A DNA stretch of 64,000 bases from Chryseobacterium aquaeductus (GCF_905175375.1 NZ_CAJIMS010000001.1:1488001-1552000); one strand, 5' to 3'. Numbered from the stretch's first letter, positions 26,511 to 34,417 are shown. Made by a program: numbers and translations. The notes: generated by a model not told the origin, from the sequence alone.

Positions 26511-27278
26511 TTATTCAAATGGTTTTAGCTCCAATGGGTTGTTGTATCTTTTCTTTTTAGCTTCAAGTATATCTTCAAATTCTTTCCTCATATCAGCCTC
26601 CATCGGAAATCCTGAAGTGGTAAATTCTAAATTGTAGGATGCTTTCAAAAAGTCCTTCTTATTAAACTTTTTATATCCTTTGAGACTAAACTCAAAATCA
26701 TCTGTATTCTTTTCGAGTTTAATTAATGTAAAATGATATTCATCTCTAGTATCATATATTTCAAATATCAATCCCGGAAGACCTGTGAATTTATATGGAC
26801 CAATGGGAATTTGATGTTCTGTCGAAAAATAGGCAATCCAGCGTCTGCCGTACTTATTAGTTGCTGCCATTTGACATTTTATTCCGTTAATTATTTTTGT
26901 GTCTGAGTATAATACCCACTTCAAGACAACCTTTTCATCGTAAATCAATCTTTCATCTCTAAACATACCAAACAAACTGATTGCATCATTCTGTTTAATC
27001 AATCTCTCTTGGAAATAATCTCCAATAGTCAGGGTAATTCCACTACCTTTTTTTAGAACCTCTTCTTGATCTGTATCTTTTAGATAATTTTTATATCCTG
27101 CAAAATAATAGTCTTTTGCATTTCCTAATAAGATAAAAGTTTGATTGACACGAAAGTTTGAACCATATTTTAAAGAGCTAGTATATGTAGCTTTGATTAA
27201 TGGCTCAAATTCTATTTCTTGGCTTTTGATATATGTACCCAACCAAAAGACTAAACTCAAAACAAAGTATTTTTTCAT
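26511..27278 (-). CDS. GLPGLI family protein (second copy)
   Basis: A 255-residue exported protein with signal peptide MKKYFVLSLVFWLGTYIKSQ. The family motif is present in GPYKFTGLPGLIFEIYDTRDEYHF, preceded by GRRWIAYFSTEHQIPIGP. It is shorter than the 22027 member and divergent in the N-terminal half. The ATG at 27278 gives the signal peptide; the longer in-frame start at 27362 lies inside the neighbouring small gene. Function unknown. It is 47 bp downstream of a small Cys-containing secreted protein and probably co-transcribed with it. Confidence 0.88.
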   Translation of the reverse strand: MKKYFVLSLVFWLGTYIKSQEIEFEPLIKATYTSSLKYGSNFRVNQTFILLGNAKDYYFAGYKNYLKDTDQEEVLKKGSGITLTIGDYFQERLIKQNDAISLFGMFRDERLIYDEKVVLKWVLYSDTKIINGIKCQMAATNKYGRRWIAYFSTEHQIPIGPYKFTGLPGLIFEIYDTRDEYHFTLIKLEKNTDDFEFSLKGYKKFNKKDFLKASYNLEFTTSGFPMEADMRKEFEDILEAKKKRYNNPLELKPFE

Positions 27279-27325
27279 AATTATATTTTTTAAAGGGGTA
27301 AGATAATTCCTACCCCTAATTAAAA

Positions 27326-27544
27326 TTAATTGAATTTTACGACCGGTTTTACACCACCACATTCATTAGCATTAATTTCTGCAATGTAGTATGCCATTAG
27401 TGATTGAGAAGTACCTTCAGCAAATGTTGTGTAATGTTTTACGCCGCATGTTGAAGTCCAAACAGCCATTACTCTCGCCGCAAACGACATAAGTGACAAT
27501 GTCATGATGCTAAACATAGCACCTAATAAAAATTTCTTTTTCAT
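27326..27544 (-). CDS. Small secreted two-cysteine peptide
   Basis: A 72-residue protein. A signal peptide (MKKKFLLGAMFSIMTLSLMSFA, cleavage near residue 27 at VMA) precedes a mature peptide of about 45 residues with two cysteines (C33 and C62) that could form one disulfide. I do not recognise the family. It is directly upstream of a GLPGLI gene, which suggests a shared transcript and envelope location. A bacteriocin-like or receptor-ligand role is only a possibility. Confidence 0.7.
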   Translation of the reverse strand: MKKKFLLGAMFSIMTLSLMSFAARVMAVWTSTCGVKHYTTFAEGTSQSLMAYYIAEINANECGGVKPVVKFN

Positions 27545-28052
27545 AATAAATGAATTTAATAATTAAATTAATAAAATTTGTTCCCTACCTGTACAACTTT
27601 CTCTAGAATAAGTGTTACAGGTAAGATGATGCATCATTGTATGACTCTAAAAGAAATTACATTGGGGCAGAACGCCAAAATGTTGCGCAAATTTCTCATC
27701 TGTGTCATGTCACAAACCTAGGAATAAAATTAAAAAGATTTGTTAAATAATTAAGCAAATTTTGATGTTTTTATTATGCAAAAAAGATTTTTGTGTTTAT
27801 TTAATTTATTATTTATTTGTTTTCGAAAAATTTAATTTTTTTTCATGAATTGTGTTTTAATTCTCTAAATAGTATTTTGGGGAATTTTTTGTTTTTTAGA
27901 TTCAACAATTTATTGACCTTCTTGGTCTATTTCTTTTAATCGCCTTTAGTATTTAAATAATAATTCTGAAAATTTTAAAAACAGTGTTTTTCCCCTTTCA
28001 TATCTTTAAAGACTTGACTACTTTTGTTATATAACCTTATAAATAATAACAC
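27545..28052. other. AT-rich intergenic region between divergent genes
   Basis: 508 bp without a gene. It holds an imperfect 14-nt inverted repeat (27586-27599 / 27610-27623, core TACCTGTA / TACAGGTA) about 40-80 bp upstream of the small secreted peptide. It also holds a promoter for the plus-strand operon near its right end. The rest is strongly AT-rich and no further signal was recognised. Confidence 0.6.
27996..28026 (+). promoter_or_regulatory. Promoter of the lipoprotein/two-component operon
   Basis: TACTTTTG (28019-28026) matches the -7 consensus TAnnTTTG, and TTTC at 27996-27999 lies exactly 19 bp upstream in the -33 position (consensus TTTG). The start codon of the first gene is 26 bp downstream of the -7 box. 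Confidence 0.65.
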
Positions 28053-28607
28053 ATGAAAACCCATTCTTTTTTAAAAAAACTAAATGCATTTTTTTTCGTA
28101 TCTATACTTAGTGTATTTGTATTCACCGTTTTACGTTGCACACCTCCGCCTACAGAAGGTACACCGGAGGATGACAGCTATCAACAGAAACTGATCACCC
28201 ATCAGGAGGCACAGGTTCTTTTTGACGAATACACTAGAACGAATAATCAGATTCTCACAGATTCCAGAAACGGACAGCCAGATTCTCGCTGGTATTCGTT
28301 CACGATCGAAGAAATGGAGGGATACATCAAATACGTAAAAGAAAATGCAGAGAAAAAGGGTTTGAAAAATGTAGGAATCAAAATTTATTTGGGGAAATAT
28401 CCTGCAAATCATCCTGCAAACAGAATGGCAAAACCAGAGTACGCTGGCTACCAGACTGTGTTTTTGATGCCTACTGCAAAGAAACAGAATACTGAAAACT
28501 CACGAAGTGCAACCTCTGAAGAAAATGAAAATATCGAGGATATTCAACCAATGAATATGACCAATCTTTCGCCTCCGCCCAACGCTTTTACCAATACAAT
28601 GAACTAA
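28053..28607 (+). CDS. Putative lipoprotein upstream of a two-component system
   Basis: A 184-residue protein. A hydrophobic N-terminus (LNAFFFVSILSVFVFTVLRC) ends in a lipobox-like LRC with Cys near residue 29. Pro-rich (TPPPTEGTPEDD) and conserved-looking segments follow (QEAQVLFDEYTRTN, DSRWYSFTIEEMEGYIKYV, GIKIYLGKYP). I do not recognise the family. It heads an operon with a membrane protein (10 bp gap), histidine kinase and response regulator, so it may be the output or a sensory accessory. Confidence 0.65.
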   Translation: MKTHSFLKKLNAFFFVSILSVFVFTVLRCTPPPTEGTPEDDSYQQKLITHQEAQVLFDEYTRTNNQILTDSRNGQPDSRWYSFTIEEMEGYIKYVKENAEKKGLKNVGIKIYLGKYPANHPANRMAKPEYAGYQTVFLMPTAKKQNTENSRSATSEENENIEDIQPMNMTNLSPPPNAFTNTMN

Positions 28608-28617
28608 AATAGCAAAT

Positions 28618-29271
28618 ATGACCTGGGATGTAGAATTGGGCAAACAGATAACGATGATCATGTTGTTTTTGATCATGATTCTGGTTTTCGCACTGTACAA
28701 GAAAATCGAAAAAGTGAATCTGTTTTTTTTCATAGGATACATCATGTTATCACTCAATGACTTTTTTTTCTATTTTTTCGCTAAATTTTCGAAGGTTCTG
28801 ACAGAGAAGTTTTATAGCATCTGCATCGTAATCGTTTTTTTTCTGTATCTGATTTATTACTTAAACTTGCTTTATATTCCCATACTAAGGAAAATGCAGT
28901 TTGTGATTTTGTTTCTCTTCGCAGTCAATATCTTTGGGATGTCTTTTATAGAACATAGTTTCTTCGAATATTTGTCATTTAATATTTTTTATATAAATAT
29001 TCTGCTGTTGATATTTTCAATTATTTTGTTTTTGTATCAGACATTCAACTCAGATAAAATATTTGAAATTAAAAATTATCTGCCTTTTTGGATTTCGGTA
29101 GGCTCGCTCATCCTTTATATAGGTATTATTCCTATCTTTTTTTTCAGAACTACCGTTACAAAGGATATTTATTTCTTTATACTCTTTGTACTTAACTTGA
29201 TAAACAACGGAATCATTGTTTTCGGGTTGCTTTGGAACAAGCCGGATAAAGTAAAACAAGCTGAATCATAG
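28618..29271 (+). CDS. Hypothetical multi-pass membrane protein
   Basis: A 217-residue protein with about seven hydrophobic spans (starting near residues 7, 37, 65, 98, 125, 155 and 185) and short, charged loops; rich in Phe, Ile and Leu. No known motif was found. Its place between a lipoprotein gene and a histidine kinase gene (3 bp before the kinase start) suggests it senses or transduces a membrane signal to the kinase, which itself has a very small extracytoplasmic part. Confidence 0.65.
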   Translation: MTWDVELGKQITMIMLFLIMILVFALYKKIEKVNLFFFIGYIMLSLNDFFFYFFAKFSKVLTEKFYSICIVIVFFLYLIYYLNLLYIPILRKMQFVILFLFAVNIFGMSFIEHSFFEYLSFNIFYINILLLIFSIILFLYQTFNSDKIFEIKNYLPFWISVGSLILYIGIIPIFFFRTTVTKDIYFFILFVLNLINNGIIVFGLLWNKPDKVKQAES

Positions 29272-29274
29272 TGC

Positions 29275-30045
29275 ATGGAAAAAGATAAATTAGTGATTAT
29301 TTTTACAGTTACTCTGTTGATTATTGTGCTTACGATGATTTTCGTTTACGTGATTTTCATCCGAAAAAAAACGATGCTTCTGATCGCACAAAATGAGAAA
29401 GATTTATATTTTGAAAAAGAGCTCGCTACCTCGCAGGTCGAGATGAAAGAGCAAACATTAAACTACATCGGTCAGGAGCTTCACGATGATTTGGGGCAAA
29501 AACTTTCTGTCGTAAGATTAAGGCAAAATCAATTGATTCCCAAACTTAGAAATGCAGAAAAAGAAGAATTAACTGAGCTCAACGAATTATTGGGCGAATG
29601 CATTCAGGATATCAGAAATTTGTCTAAAACCTTGATCACGGAACAGATCATTCATTTCGGATTGATAGAATCTGTAGAAAGAGAAATTCATCGAATAAAA
29701 AAACTGAAATTACTAAGAATACATCTCACCACTCAGAAACATGATATAGACATCTCGCCAAAGCATGGTTTGATTATTTTCAGAATCATTCAGGAAAGTA
29801 TTAATAATATTTTGAAGCATTCAAACGCTAAAAACGTATCTATTGAAGTAGAAGATGACCAAGATATTCTCAGAATTACAATTTCAGATAACGGAAAAGG
29901 TTTTAATACCGATACGATAAAAGATGGATCTGGATTGAAAAATATGGAATTGAGAGCAAAATTGATTCATGCAGAATTTGCCATCCAATCTAAGCTGAAA
30001 GAAGGAACAAAAACATCAATAATCTACCATAAAAATTTACCATGA
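29275..30045 (+). CDS. Sensor histidine kinase (HisKA_3 type)
   Basis: A 256-residue kinase of the NarL-partner class. One transmembrane helix (about 6-28) is followed by a short coiled segment, the HisKA_3 H-box ELHDDLGQKLSVVRLRQNQL (His near 70), then an HATPase domain with N-box IIQESINNILKHSNAKN, G1 DNGKGF and G2 GSGLKNMELRAKL. It has no periplasmic sensor domain, so the sensing part may be the preceding membrane protein. It overlaps the response regulator gene by 4 nt (ATGA). Confidence 0.93.
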   Translation: MEKDKLVIIFTVTLLIIVLTMIFVYVIFIRKKTMLLIAQNEKDLYFEKELATSQVEMKEQTLNYIGQELHDDLGQKLSVVRLRQNQLIPKLRNAEKEELTELNELLGECIQDIRNLSKTLITEQIIHFGLIESVEREIHRIKKLKLLRIHLTTQKHDIDISPKHGLIIFRIIQESINNILKHSNAKNVSIEVEDDQDILRITISDNGKGFNTDTIKDGSGLKNMELRAKLIHAEFAIQSKLKEGTKTSIIYHKNLP

Positions 30046-30686
30046 AAACGATTCCGATTGCTATTGTTGATGATCATACACTAATGTCTAAGGCACTAGA
30101 AAACATGATTTCAGAAAGCCCAAAATATCGGGTAGTGATGAATCAGCCAAACGGCGAAGATTTTATCTCTGCTTTAGAAAATACAACTGAACTTCCGGAG
30201 GTAGTTTTGATGGACATCAATATGCCATACAAAAACGGAATAGAAACCACCGAATGGCTTACCGAGCATCATCCCGACATCAAAGTAATTGCATTGACGA
30301 TGGAAGATGATGAGAAAATTCTGATCAAAATGCTGAAAGCGGGTGCGAAAGGATATTTACTAAAAGATATGCAGCCTTCAATTCTATTTCAGGCAATAGA
30401 TACGGTTTTTGAAAAAGGCAGTTTCTATACTGATTTTGTAGCCCAAAAACTCATGAAAGTACAAACAGAGAATGCCAAAAACGCTTCTCTTCTTTCAGAT
30501 TTAAAAGAGAGAGAAAAAGAATTTATCAAATTGGCATGCAGCGAACTTACTTACAAAGAAATCGCCGACAAAATGTGCTTGAGTCCCAAAACCATTGATG
30601 GCTACAGAGATTCTGTTTTCGTAAAATTAGAAATAAAAAACAGAGTAGGGCTTGTTCTATTTGCCTTGAAGCATGATTTATGTTGA
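30042..30686 (+). CDS. NarL/LuxR-type response regulator
   Basis: A 214-residue regulator. The receiver has acidic pocket VDDH (near 9-12), phospho-acceptor Asp in VVLMDINMPYKNG (near 58), conserved Thr/Lys in ALTMEDD and GYLLKD. The C-terminal LuxR helix-turn-helix starts at LKEREKEFIKLACSELTYKE and continues to ADKMCLSPKTIDGYRDSVF. It is the cognate partner of the overlapping kinase. Targets are unknown; the downstream protease genes are candidates by position only. Confidence 0.94.
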   Translation: MKTIPIAIVDDHTLMSKALENMISESPKYRVVMNQPNGEDFISALENTTELPEVVLMDINMPYKNGIETTEWLTEHHPDIKVIALTMEDDEKILIKMLKAGAKGYLLKDMQPSILFQAIDTVFEKGSFYTDFVAQKLMKVQTENAKNASLLSDLKEREKEFIKLACSELTYKEIADKMCLSPKTIDGYRDSVFVKLEIKNRVGLVLFALKHDLC

Positions 30687-30813
30687 TTAATCATTTAATT
30701 TAATCAATAATTACATTGTAATTTGATGATCTATCAGAGCAATATGATTATAGTAATCTACATCATAATTGCGATTTCAGAAAGAACGAAACTTAAATTT
30801 TTACAAATATTAA

Positions 30814-30845
30814 TCCTTACCAATCTCGGTGAGGATTTTTTTGCT
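30814..30845 (+). terminator. Terminator of the two-component operon
   Basis: Inverted repeat AATCCTTACC (30814-30823) / GGTGAGGATT (30830-30839) with one G-T pair and a T-run to 30844. It separates the regulator operon from the protease pair. Confidence 0.8.
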
Positions 30846-30963
30846 TTAAATCTTGATTAATCCAGTTTTTACTAAAGGTGTTTTTCCTATCACAATTTAG
30901 GTTTTCTCCTCTGTTTTGATGTGCCTGAAAGTCAGAATTTTGTCATGTAAAATCAAAGTAAAA

Positions 30964-30998
30964 GGCAGAACCCGAAAAGCCAAAAAGAGAGTAGGGAA
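30964..30998 (+). repeat. 35-nt leader element, copy 1 (before the caspase gene)
   Basis: Starts GGCAGAACCCGAAAAGCC and ends GAGTAGGGAA, 18 bp before the caspase-like ATG. It is 28/35 identical without gaps to the element at 31876-31910 before the trypsin-like gene. It probably belongs to the 5' untranslated region of both messages. Function unknown: protein or RNA binding site, translation control or processing site are possible. Confidence 0.75.
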
Positions 30999-31015
30999 TT
31001 TAAAATTAAAATACC

Positions 31016-31861
31016 ATGAAAAAAGCACTTATTGTAGGAATCAATGACTACGCTCCCATCGGATCTGGAGGTCCGGATCTAAATGGATGCATCAATGATG
31101 CACGAGATATGGCAAACACGTTGGTAATTTGTGGTTTCGCACCTTCACAAATCAGAATTCTTACCAACCAGAATGCAACCAGAGCCAATATTCTCAATTA
31201 TCTAAAATCTCTGGTCACCACCAGTGTGAAAGGAGATTCGCTGGTTTTTTACTACTCGGGACACGGAACAAGAGTTGCCAACATCGGGGCAGATTTTGAA
31301 ATCGACGGTCTTGATGAAGCAATTTGTCCGCACGATTATTCAAGCGCAGGAGTCATTCGTGATGATGATTTTAAAGCAGTTCTCAGCAAACTAAAAACAG
31401 GAGTGAATCTTGAGGTAATTTTTGATTGTTGCCATTCTGGTACAGGAACCAGAAAAATAGATTTAGGATTGAGTATGGACTTCGGCTACGAAGCGGCACG
31501 CTACATTCCGCCAATGTTGGAAGACGAGTTTTATATGACGTATGTGAACGAAATACCTTTATCAAAAAGCACAAAAAAAGATTCTGTAACAACGAAAGCT
31601 TTAGTCCCCGTTACCGGAATGAATCATACTTTGTGGGCTGCATCAAAAGACAACCAGGTTTCTATGGAAGGGAATATGAGCGGACAGGTCAGAGGATATT
31701 TCACCTACCATTTTTGTAAAATCCTTCGAGCCACCAATGGTAATATTGTAAGAAAAACACTAGACAACCAAATTGCCATGGCACTTTCGGCAATGGGAGC
31801 GGCTCAGGTCAATCAGACTGAAAGTATGCGTACAGAATTTTCTCAGAAAATATTTTCATAA
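31016..31861 (+). CDS. Caspase-like peptidase (metacaspase, C14 family)
   Basis: A 281-residue peptidase. The p20-like domain starts at once (ALIVGINDYAPIG; LNGCINDARDMANTL). Catalytic His83 lies in YYSGHGTR and catalytic Cys139 in FDCCHSGTG; DGLDEAICPHDYSSAG with RDDDF between them is typical of type I metacaspases. The C-terminal part includes LWAASKDNQVSME and GYFTYHF, the small-subunit-like half. No signal peptide or membrane span is present, so it should be cytoplasmic. Metacaspases cleave after Arg/Lys. The next gene is a trypsin-like protease. Confidence 0.92.
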   Translation: MKKALIVGINDYAPIGSGGPDLNGCINDARDMANTLVICGFAPSQIRILTNQNATRANILNYLKSLVTTSVKGDSLVFYYSGHGTRVANIGADFEIDGLDEAICPHDYSSAGVIRDDDFKAVLSKLKTGVNLEVIFDCCHSGTGTRKIDLGLSMDFGYEAARYIPPMLEDEFYMTYVNEIPLSKSTKKDSVTTKALVPVTGMNHTLWAASKDNQVSMEGNMSGQVRGYFTYHFCKILRATNGNIVRKTLDNQIAMALSAMGAAQVNQTESMRTEFSQKIFS

Positions 31862-31875
31862 TAAATTAAATTACT

Positions 31876-31910
31876 GGCGGAATCCGAAAAGCCATCCAAA
31901 GAGTAGGAAA
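31876..31910 (+). repeat. 35-nt leader element, copy 2 (before the trypsin-like gene)
   Basis: Starts GGCGGAATCCGAAAAGCC and ends GAGTAGGAAA, 24 bp before the trypsin-like ATG. It differs from copy 1 at seven positions, with the central CCGAAAAGCCA and the end GAGTAGG unchanged. Two copies in front of the two protease genes suggest co-regulation. Confidence 0.75.
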
Positions 31911-31934
31911 AACTGATTAAAACACCAAATAATC

Positions 31935-32942
31935 ATGCCTAATACTGAAAACAAAAACCCAATGACTGCTGAAGAAGTTTTAAGACTTAAAACAATAAAA
32001 GCAAAATCAACTGAGAAATCAGCAAATTTAAAATTGTCCGAAAAAGAGCCGGAAATGGAAACCATTGATGGAAGATCTTACCCCAAAGGAATGAAATCCG
32101 AAGGCATCACCATGAATGAAAAATCTGCTGTTAAAGAAAATTTTGAAACAGACTTTTTCTATCCCACTCATGCAGACTTCGAATACCAACCCAAACTGGA
32201 ACCGAGAAAAGACCGTAAACCAAAATTCATCGAGAGAGAAAACTTTTTGACAGATAGTGGAGCAAAAACGATTTTTGGAGTAGACCAGAGAAAAGTATTC
32301 AACTCAACAGCCTATCCGTGGCGCTGCGTAGGAAGAGTAGAAAGCCCTTTAGGCATCGCAAGCGGCGTGATGATTGGTCCGAGACATCTTTTGACTTGCG
32401 CTCATATTGTAGACTGGAAGCCCAACAACCAAACAGGATGGCTGAAATTTACGCCGATGTACTACAACGGAAGCGCACCTTATGGAAGTGCTTGGGGAAT
32501 AAAAACGTATTATAAACATAAAGTTGCCGGACCTACGATTGATGGCACAGAAGTACAGTTTGATTACGTAGTTGTTGTACTTGATCGACCAATAGGAAAC
32601 AGCATAGGCTGGTTGGGATCAAAATCTTATTCAGACTCCTGGGACGGGCAAGCTTCTTTCACTCACGCCGGTTATCCTGCGGATTTGACGGGAACCCAAA
32701 GACCAACTTATCAGACAGGGATTGCCTTAGATGGCGATTTCTGGAGTCCTGATGACAACCAAAGTATACAGCACCAAGCTGACATCTGGCCGGGACAAAG
32801 TGGCGGTCCGTTTTGGGGATATTGGAATGGTTCACCTTTCGCAGTCGCCACTCAAAGCGCACATAATCCAAGTATCAATTTTGCGAGCGGAGGATCAGAC
32901 TTAGTCGGTCTTGTGACGAGAGCAAGAAATGAATATCCTTAA
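31935..32942 (+). CDS. Trypsin-like serine protease (glutamyl endopeptidase/V8-like) with propeptide
   Basis: A 335-residue S1-family protease. A 110-residue Lys/Glu-rich N-terminal region, without signal peptide, precedes the catalytic domain (IFGVDQRKVFNSTAYPWRCV). The triad appears as His157 (LTCAHIVDW), Asp210 (FDYVVVVLD) and Ser289 (PGQSGGPFWG). The mature-domain start resembles V8/glutamyl endopeptidases, which are made as zymogens. The N-terminal part has several Arg/Lys sites (EPRKDRKPKF) that the neighbouring metacaspase could cut; this is inference. It lies 73 bp after the caspase gene and is followed by a terminator. Confidence 0.88.
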   Translation: MPNTENKNPMTAEEVLRLKTIKAKSTEKSANLKLSEKEPEMETIDGRSYPKGMKSEGITMNEKSAVKENFETDFFYPTHADFEYQPKLEPRKDRKPKFIERENFLTDSGAKTIFGVDQRKVFNSTAYPWRCVGRVESPLGIASGVMIGPRHLLTCAHIVDWKPNNQTGWLKFTPMYYNGSAPYGSAWGIKTYYKHKVAGPTIDGTEVQFDYVVVVLDRPIGNSIGWLGSKSYSDSWDGQASFTHAGYPADLTGTQRPTYQTGIALDGDFWSPDDNQSIQHQADIWPGQSGGPFWGYWNGSPFAVATQSAHNPSINFASGGSDLVGLVTRARNEYP

Positions 32943-32965
32943 ACATTTTTTTGTTTTATAAATGG

Positions 32966-32997
32966 AGAGTCTGGTTTTTGAAATCAGGCTCTTTTTA
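32966..32997 (+). terminator. Terminator of the protease pair
   Basis: Inverted repeat AGAGTCTG (32966-32973) / CAGGCTCT (32985-32992) with one G-T pair followed by TTTTAATTTT. Confidence 0.7.
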
Positions 32998-33239
32998 ATT
33001 TTTATAACCAATTGTGTGTTTTCAATTTTGTATTTCGAAAATAATTGAAACTGCTTTGTTTAGCTTAATTTTAATAATAATTTTTTAATATTCTTCGAAT
33101 ATTGGCGTTTTTTAATCGCAATGAAAGACTAAGTTTTTTTTGATAATGTTGTTTAATCAGGGTATTCAAAGGCATTTCATTTAAGAAAGAAATACGATAA
33201 TTAAAGGTTTAGATTATTTCTAAAGTCAATATATAGATG
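32998..33239. other. Intergenic region with no recognised feature
   Basis: Between the protease pair (+) and the convergent acetyltransferase (-), 347 bp hold only the two terminators. The middle is AT-rich and shows no gene or clear repeat. Confidence 0.6.
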
Positions 33240-33269
33240 TAAAAAAAATAGCACCTTAAAAAAAGTGCT
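33240..33269 (-). terminator. Terminator of the acetyltransferase/EngB operon
   Basis: Inverted repeat AGCAC (33250-33254) / GTGCT (33265-33269), extended by A-T pairs. The minus-strand side ends in an eight-T run. Confidence 0.75.
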
Positions 33270-33289
33270 GTTCAGTAATTTTTGGTGAA

Positions 33290-33739
33290 TTATTTTCTAA
33301 GCATCTCCGTGTGCGGAATGTTGTCTTCAAGATATTTCTTTCCTGTATCTTCAAAACCAAATCCTGAGTAAAATCTCAGCAGATAATCTTGTGCAGAAAT
33401 TCTCACTTCACTTGTATGAAAACGGTTTTCGATGGTCTCAACAGCGTATTGTATCAGTTGTTTGCCTAAATTTTTCCCTCGTGCTTGTTCAGTGGTTAAA
33501 ACTCTTCCGATGGAAGTTTCAGGGTATTTTATTCCTTTGTTGAAAACCCTGCAGTATGCCAAAACAGTATTATTTTTTTCAGCCCAAAGATGAATCGCTT
33601 TTTGATCATATCCGTCTAAATCAGGATACGGACAGTTTTGTTCAACCACAAAAACATCTACTCTGGCTTTGATAATTTCATAAAGTTCAGAAGTGGTAAT
33701 TTCTTCAAAACTTTTTATTTTCCAAATTATATTACTCAT
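33290..33739 (-). CDS. GNAT family N-acetyltransferase (ElaA-like)
   Basis: A 149-residue GNAT protein with ElaA hallmarks: YEIIKARVDVFVVEQNCPYPDLDG near residues 20-43, acetyl-CoA-binding IGRVLTTEQARGKNLGKQLI (R/Q-x-x-G-x-G/A type) and a C-terminal ISAQDYLLRFYSGFGFEDTG. The acceptor substrate is not known for this family. It overlaps the engB gene by 8 bp on the same strand, so the two are co-transcribed. Confidence 0.92.
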   Translation of the reverse strand: MSNIIWKIKSFEEITTSELYEIIKARVDVFVVEQNCPYPDLDGYDQKAIHLWAEKNNTVLAYCRVFNKGIKYPETSIGRVLTTEQARGKNLGKQLIQYAVETIENRFHTSEVRISAQDYLLRFYSGFGFEDTGKKYLEDNIPHTEMLRK

Positions 33740-34355
33740 TAAAAGTCACACTGTTATTAGCCAAAAATTCGTTGGTTTTTTGAATGAAACTCAAAATTTC
33801 ATCAGTCCCGGTTTTCTTTTCGGCAGAAGTTACATAGATTTCCGGCAAATCTTCCCATGTTTTGTGAAGTTCAGCTTTGTAATCTTCAACGTTCTTAATG
33901 ACAATATTCGGTTTCAGTTTATCAGCTTTTGTAAAAACAATTGAGAATGGAACACCACTTTCACCACACCATTGGATAAATTCAAGATCAATACTTTGTG
34001 GGCTGTGGCGAGAATCAATCAAAACAAAAAGATTAACCAGGTTGTTTCTGTTTAAAATATAATTGTTGATTAGCTTTTCAAAATCTCTTCTCATCACTTT
34101 AGAAACCTTAGCATATCCATAACCCGGTAGATCAGTCAGATACCAGCTTTCATTGATGATAAAATGATTGATCAACTGAGTTTTCCCGGGAGTTCCTGAA
34201 GTTTTTGCCAAATCTTTCCTTTTGAGCATACCATTGATCAATGAAGATTTTCCTACGTTTGAGCGTCCGATAAAAGCGTATTCAGGCATAGTGCCTTCCG
34301 GACATTCTTGCCATTTTCCGCTGCTTTTTACAAACTCTGCTGTCTTTATAACCAT
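33732..34355 (-). CDS. engB: Ribosome biogenesis GTPase EngB (YihA/YsxC)
   Basis: A 207-residue TRAFAC GTPase needed for assembly of the large ribosomal subunit. G1 GRSNVGKSSLING (near residue 30), G2 Thr in KTSGTPGKTQLIN, G3 DLPGYGYAKVS, G4 TKADKLK and G5-like VTSAEKKTG are all present. The N-terminal EFVKSSGKWQECPEGTMPEYAFIG is typical. Confidence 0.95.
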   Translation of the reverse strand: MVIKTAEFVKSSGKWQECPEGTMPEYAFIGRSNVGKSSLINGMLKRKDLAKTSGTPGKTQLINHFIINESWYLTDLPGYGYAKVSKVMRRDFEKLINNYILNRNNLVNLFVLIDSRHSPQSIDLEFIQWCGESGVPFSIVFTKADKLKPNIVIKNVEDYKAELHKTWEDLPEIYVTSAEKKTGTDEILSFIQKTNEFLANNSVTFNE

Positions 34356-34380
34356 TTTGTCTTGATTTTATTTAGAAAAA

Positions 34381-34409
34381 TAAACCATTAAGAAAGTCTT
34401 AATGGTTTA
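34381..34409 (-). terminator. Terminator of the alpha/beta hydrolase gene
   Basis: Perfect inverted repeat TAAACCATTAAGA (34381-34393) / TCTTAATGGTTTA (34397-34409) with a 3-nt loop. On the minus strand it is followed by TTTTTC. It separates the hydrolase from engB. Confidence 0.85.
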
Positions 34410-34417
34410 GTCTTAAT

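Larger units (their letters stand above)
30687..31015 (+). other. Intergenic region with terminator and leader
   Basis: 329 bp without a gene. It holds a terminator for the two-component operon and, near its right end, the first copy of the 35-nt leader element (listed separately). No convincing -7/-33 promoter pair for the caspase gene was found. Confidence 0.6.

Noticed and set aside
30687..31015. Possible riboswitch or attachment site
   Set aside because: Only a terminator and the duplicated leader were found; no known riboswitch pattern could be recognised, and no integrase is nearby.
31016..32942. Type IX secretion cargo among the proteases
   Set aside because: Neither protease has an N-terminal signal peptide or a C-terminal sorting domain.
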